64,000 nt of DNA from Prevotella ihumii (GTDB taxonomy: Bacteria; Bacteroidota; Bacteroidia; Bacteroidales; Bacteroidaceae): positions 1,013,542 to 1,077,541 of the forward strand of contig NZ_LT706987.1 in NCBI RefSeq assembly GCF_900155655.1, written 5' to 3'. This document shows positions 62,946-64,000 of the stretch, piece by piece. Position 1 is the stretch's first letter, and each line of letters begins with the position of its first letter. Made by a program: the position numbers and the translations under genes. The notes beneath the pieces were generated by a model, which saw only the letters and a list, made by a program, of their open reading frames with translations, made no database searches and was not told the DNA's origin.

Positions 62946-63015
62946 CTCTTGCTCATCTGTTACTTCCGAATGCTCTCCACTCAAGGGTAAGACTTCGAAG
63001 ACAGGAGAGCAAGAG
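62946..63015 (-). terminator. Hairpin between ahpC and ahpF, possible attenuator
   Basis: CTCTTGCTC (62946-62954) and GAGCAAGAG (63007-63015) form a stem; inside it CTCTCC and GGAGAG and GACTTCGAAG. On the - strand it is followed by ATTTTTC. It may terminate part of the ahpC transcripts before ahpF. No gene is seen in 62901-63192. Confidence 0.55.
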
Positions 63016-63192
63016 ACTATCCATAATGTTTTGTTTTTGTGATGATTTGAAACTGATCTACAAGATAATTATATTTTCTAATATGCTATGGAAAGAGAGA
63101 AATTCTTATACTTTTTAGTTTCAAATATGTAAACTCTGTCTTGGTATTATACAACGATAACACCAAGAAGAGTTGTTTATTATTGAATAGAA

Positions 63193-63759
63193 TTAAATTT
63201 TACCTACGAGATCAATGCTTGGTTTCAATGTTTCAGCACCTTCGTTCCACTTTGCAGGACAAACTTCACCAGGGTGAGAAGCTACGAATTGTGCAGCCTT
63301 AACTTTGCGTACAAGTTCGTCAGCGTTACGACCAATGCTGTTATCTTGAATTTCAGCCAACTTAATCTTGCCTTCTGGGTCAACGAGGAATGTACCACGA
63401 TAAGCCAAACCTTCATCTTCTTTGTAAACACCGAAGCCCTTAGCCAATACTGCGAGTGGGTCTGCAAGCATTGCATAGTTAATCTTCTGAATGCTTTCTG
63501 ATGCGTCAAACCAAGCCTTATGTACAAAGTGAGTATCGCAACTTACAGAGAACACCTCTACACCCATACCCTTCAACTCTTCATACTTAGCTGCAAGGTC
63601 AACCAACTCAGTAGGACAAACAAATGTAAAGTCAGCTGGGTAGAAGAAGAAGATAGCCCACTTGCCCTTGATGTCTTCAGATGAAACTGTTTTAAATTCA
63701 CCGTTTTGGAATGCCTGAACTTTAAATTCAGGAAGATTTGCATTGATAATTGTTTCCAT
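63193..63759 (-). CDS. ahpC: Alkyl hydroperoxide reductase subunit C (peroxiredoxin)
   Basis: 188-residue typical 2-Cys peroxiredoxin. Peroxidatic Cys in FFYPADFTFVCPTELVDLA near 50; resolving Cys in HPGEVCPAKWNEGAETLKP near 168. Works with AhpF to reduce peroxides using NADH. Upstream of ahpF on the same strand; the superoxide dismutase gene is next, so the three form an oxidative-stress block. Confidence 0.97.
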   Translation of the reverse strand: METIINANLPEFKVQAFQNGEFKTVSSEDIKGKWAIFFFYPADFTFVCPTELVDLAAKYEELKGMGVEVFSVSCDTHFVHKAWFDASESIQKINYAMLADPLAVLAKGFGVYKEDEGLAYRGTFLVDPEGKIKLAEIQDNSIGRNADELVRKVKAAQFVASHPGEVCPAKWNEGAETLKPSIDLVGKI

Positions 63760-63886
63760 ATTACTTATTTTTCTTTTATCAGACTACTTGGTGTCTTGCC
63801 CTCGAATAGCACTAACCAAACTATATCGCCGGCAAGCTTACCTCGCAGTCTTTTATTGTTATTGTTTGATTTATTAATATTTGCTT

Positions 63887-64000
63887 TTACTTAAGTCTAC
63901 TTTCAACAACTTTCCAATCTACTATCTGCCACGCAGCAGCGATGTGATCAGCGCGTTTGTTCTGATAATCAAGATAGTAAGCGTGTTCCCAGACATCCAT
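63887..64000 (-). CDS. sodB: Superoxide dismutase, C-terminal part
   Basis: Partial gene running off the window. The visible 37 residues [20 protein letters not shown] and following contain the Fe/Mn-SOD signature DVWEHAYY, with metal-binding Asp and His. Stop TAA at 63887-63889. Which metal it uses cannot be told. Confidence 0.95.
   Translation of the reverse strand: MDVWEHAYYLDYQNKRADHIAAAWQIVDWKVVESRLK

Overview
The window looks like a chromosomal segment of a Bacteroidales bacterium, most likely a Prevotella or close relative. It is AT-rich. Promoters match the Bacteroidetes pattern (TTTG about 20 bases before TAnnTTTG, for example ahead of phoH and the tRNA operon). It carries a fused LpxC-FabZ, GldE, the long type of PyrF, an RRM protein with a Gly/Arg/Tyr/Asn tail, and mobile genes of Bacteroides type. 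Species cannot be fixed from the sequence alone.

Bases 1-40.3 kb are mostly ordinary core genome. In order: an RRM protein with a long leader, a divergent mutarotase-like protein, uracil permease, two iron-transport genes without an ATPase, a DASS carboxylate transporter and an M15-like DUF5715 protein; then a + strand run phoH-purC-menG-aroE-purM-prfA-pyrF (PhoH-like protein, purines, menaquinone, shikimate, release factor 1, UMP); an HD phosphohydrolase; lipid A genes lpxD-lpxC/fabZ-lpxA; miaA; a class A PBP; a helicase; and a methylmalonyl/propionyl-CoA carboxylase set (carboxyltransferase, 49-residue protein, biotin carrier). On the - strand follow a phytase-like protein, gmd and manC (GDP-sugars), two small winged-helix proteins, aspS, a beta-barrel protein, ssb-gldE-phosphopantetheinyl transferase, and a Pro-Gly-Leu-Leu-Gly tRNA operon.

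Bases 40.65-56.9 kb are accessory. Two near-identical IS4-family copies (1381 bp, each with its own 6-bp target duplication) and one IS5/IS1182-type copy lie in or beside what I read as an integrative mobilizable element: tandem tyrosine recombinases, two excisionase-like proteins, a frameshifted VapE-like protein, a primase-like protein, a DUF3408 protein, a candidate oriT, MobC and a MobA relaxase. No conjugation pore genes are seen, so it would need a helper. Its only visible cargo is a pair of related lipoprotein genes; the second is split inside its signal peptide by an IS4 copy, and removing the IS and one target copy restores the frame exactly. Iteron-like TGTAGTA repeats precede the primase gene.

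Bases 57.1-64 kb return to core genes: two unknown proteins, uvrA, and an oxidative-stress set (ahpF, ahpC and the 3' end of a superoxide dismutase gene).

The most unusual non-coding signal is a family of intergenic clusters built from two short palindromes, AAACATATATGTTT and CAAAGTTGAACTTTGG, usually with a TTGTTCTA word nearby. They occur near 2.1, 15.9, 27.05, 42.2 and 56.9 kb; the last two bracket the mobile element. A 265-bp MITE-like element with perfect 22-bp inverted ends lies at 2.4-2.6 kb.
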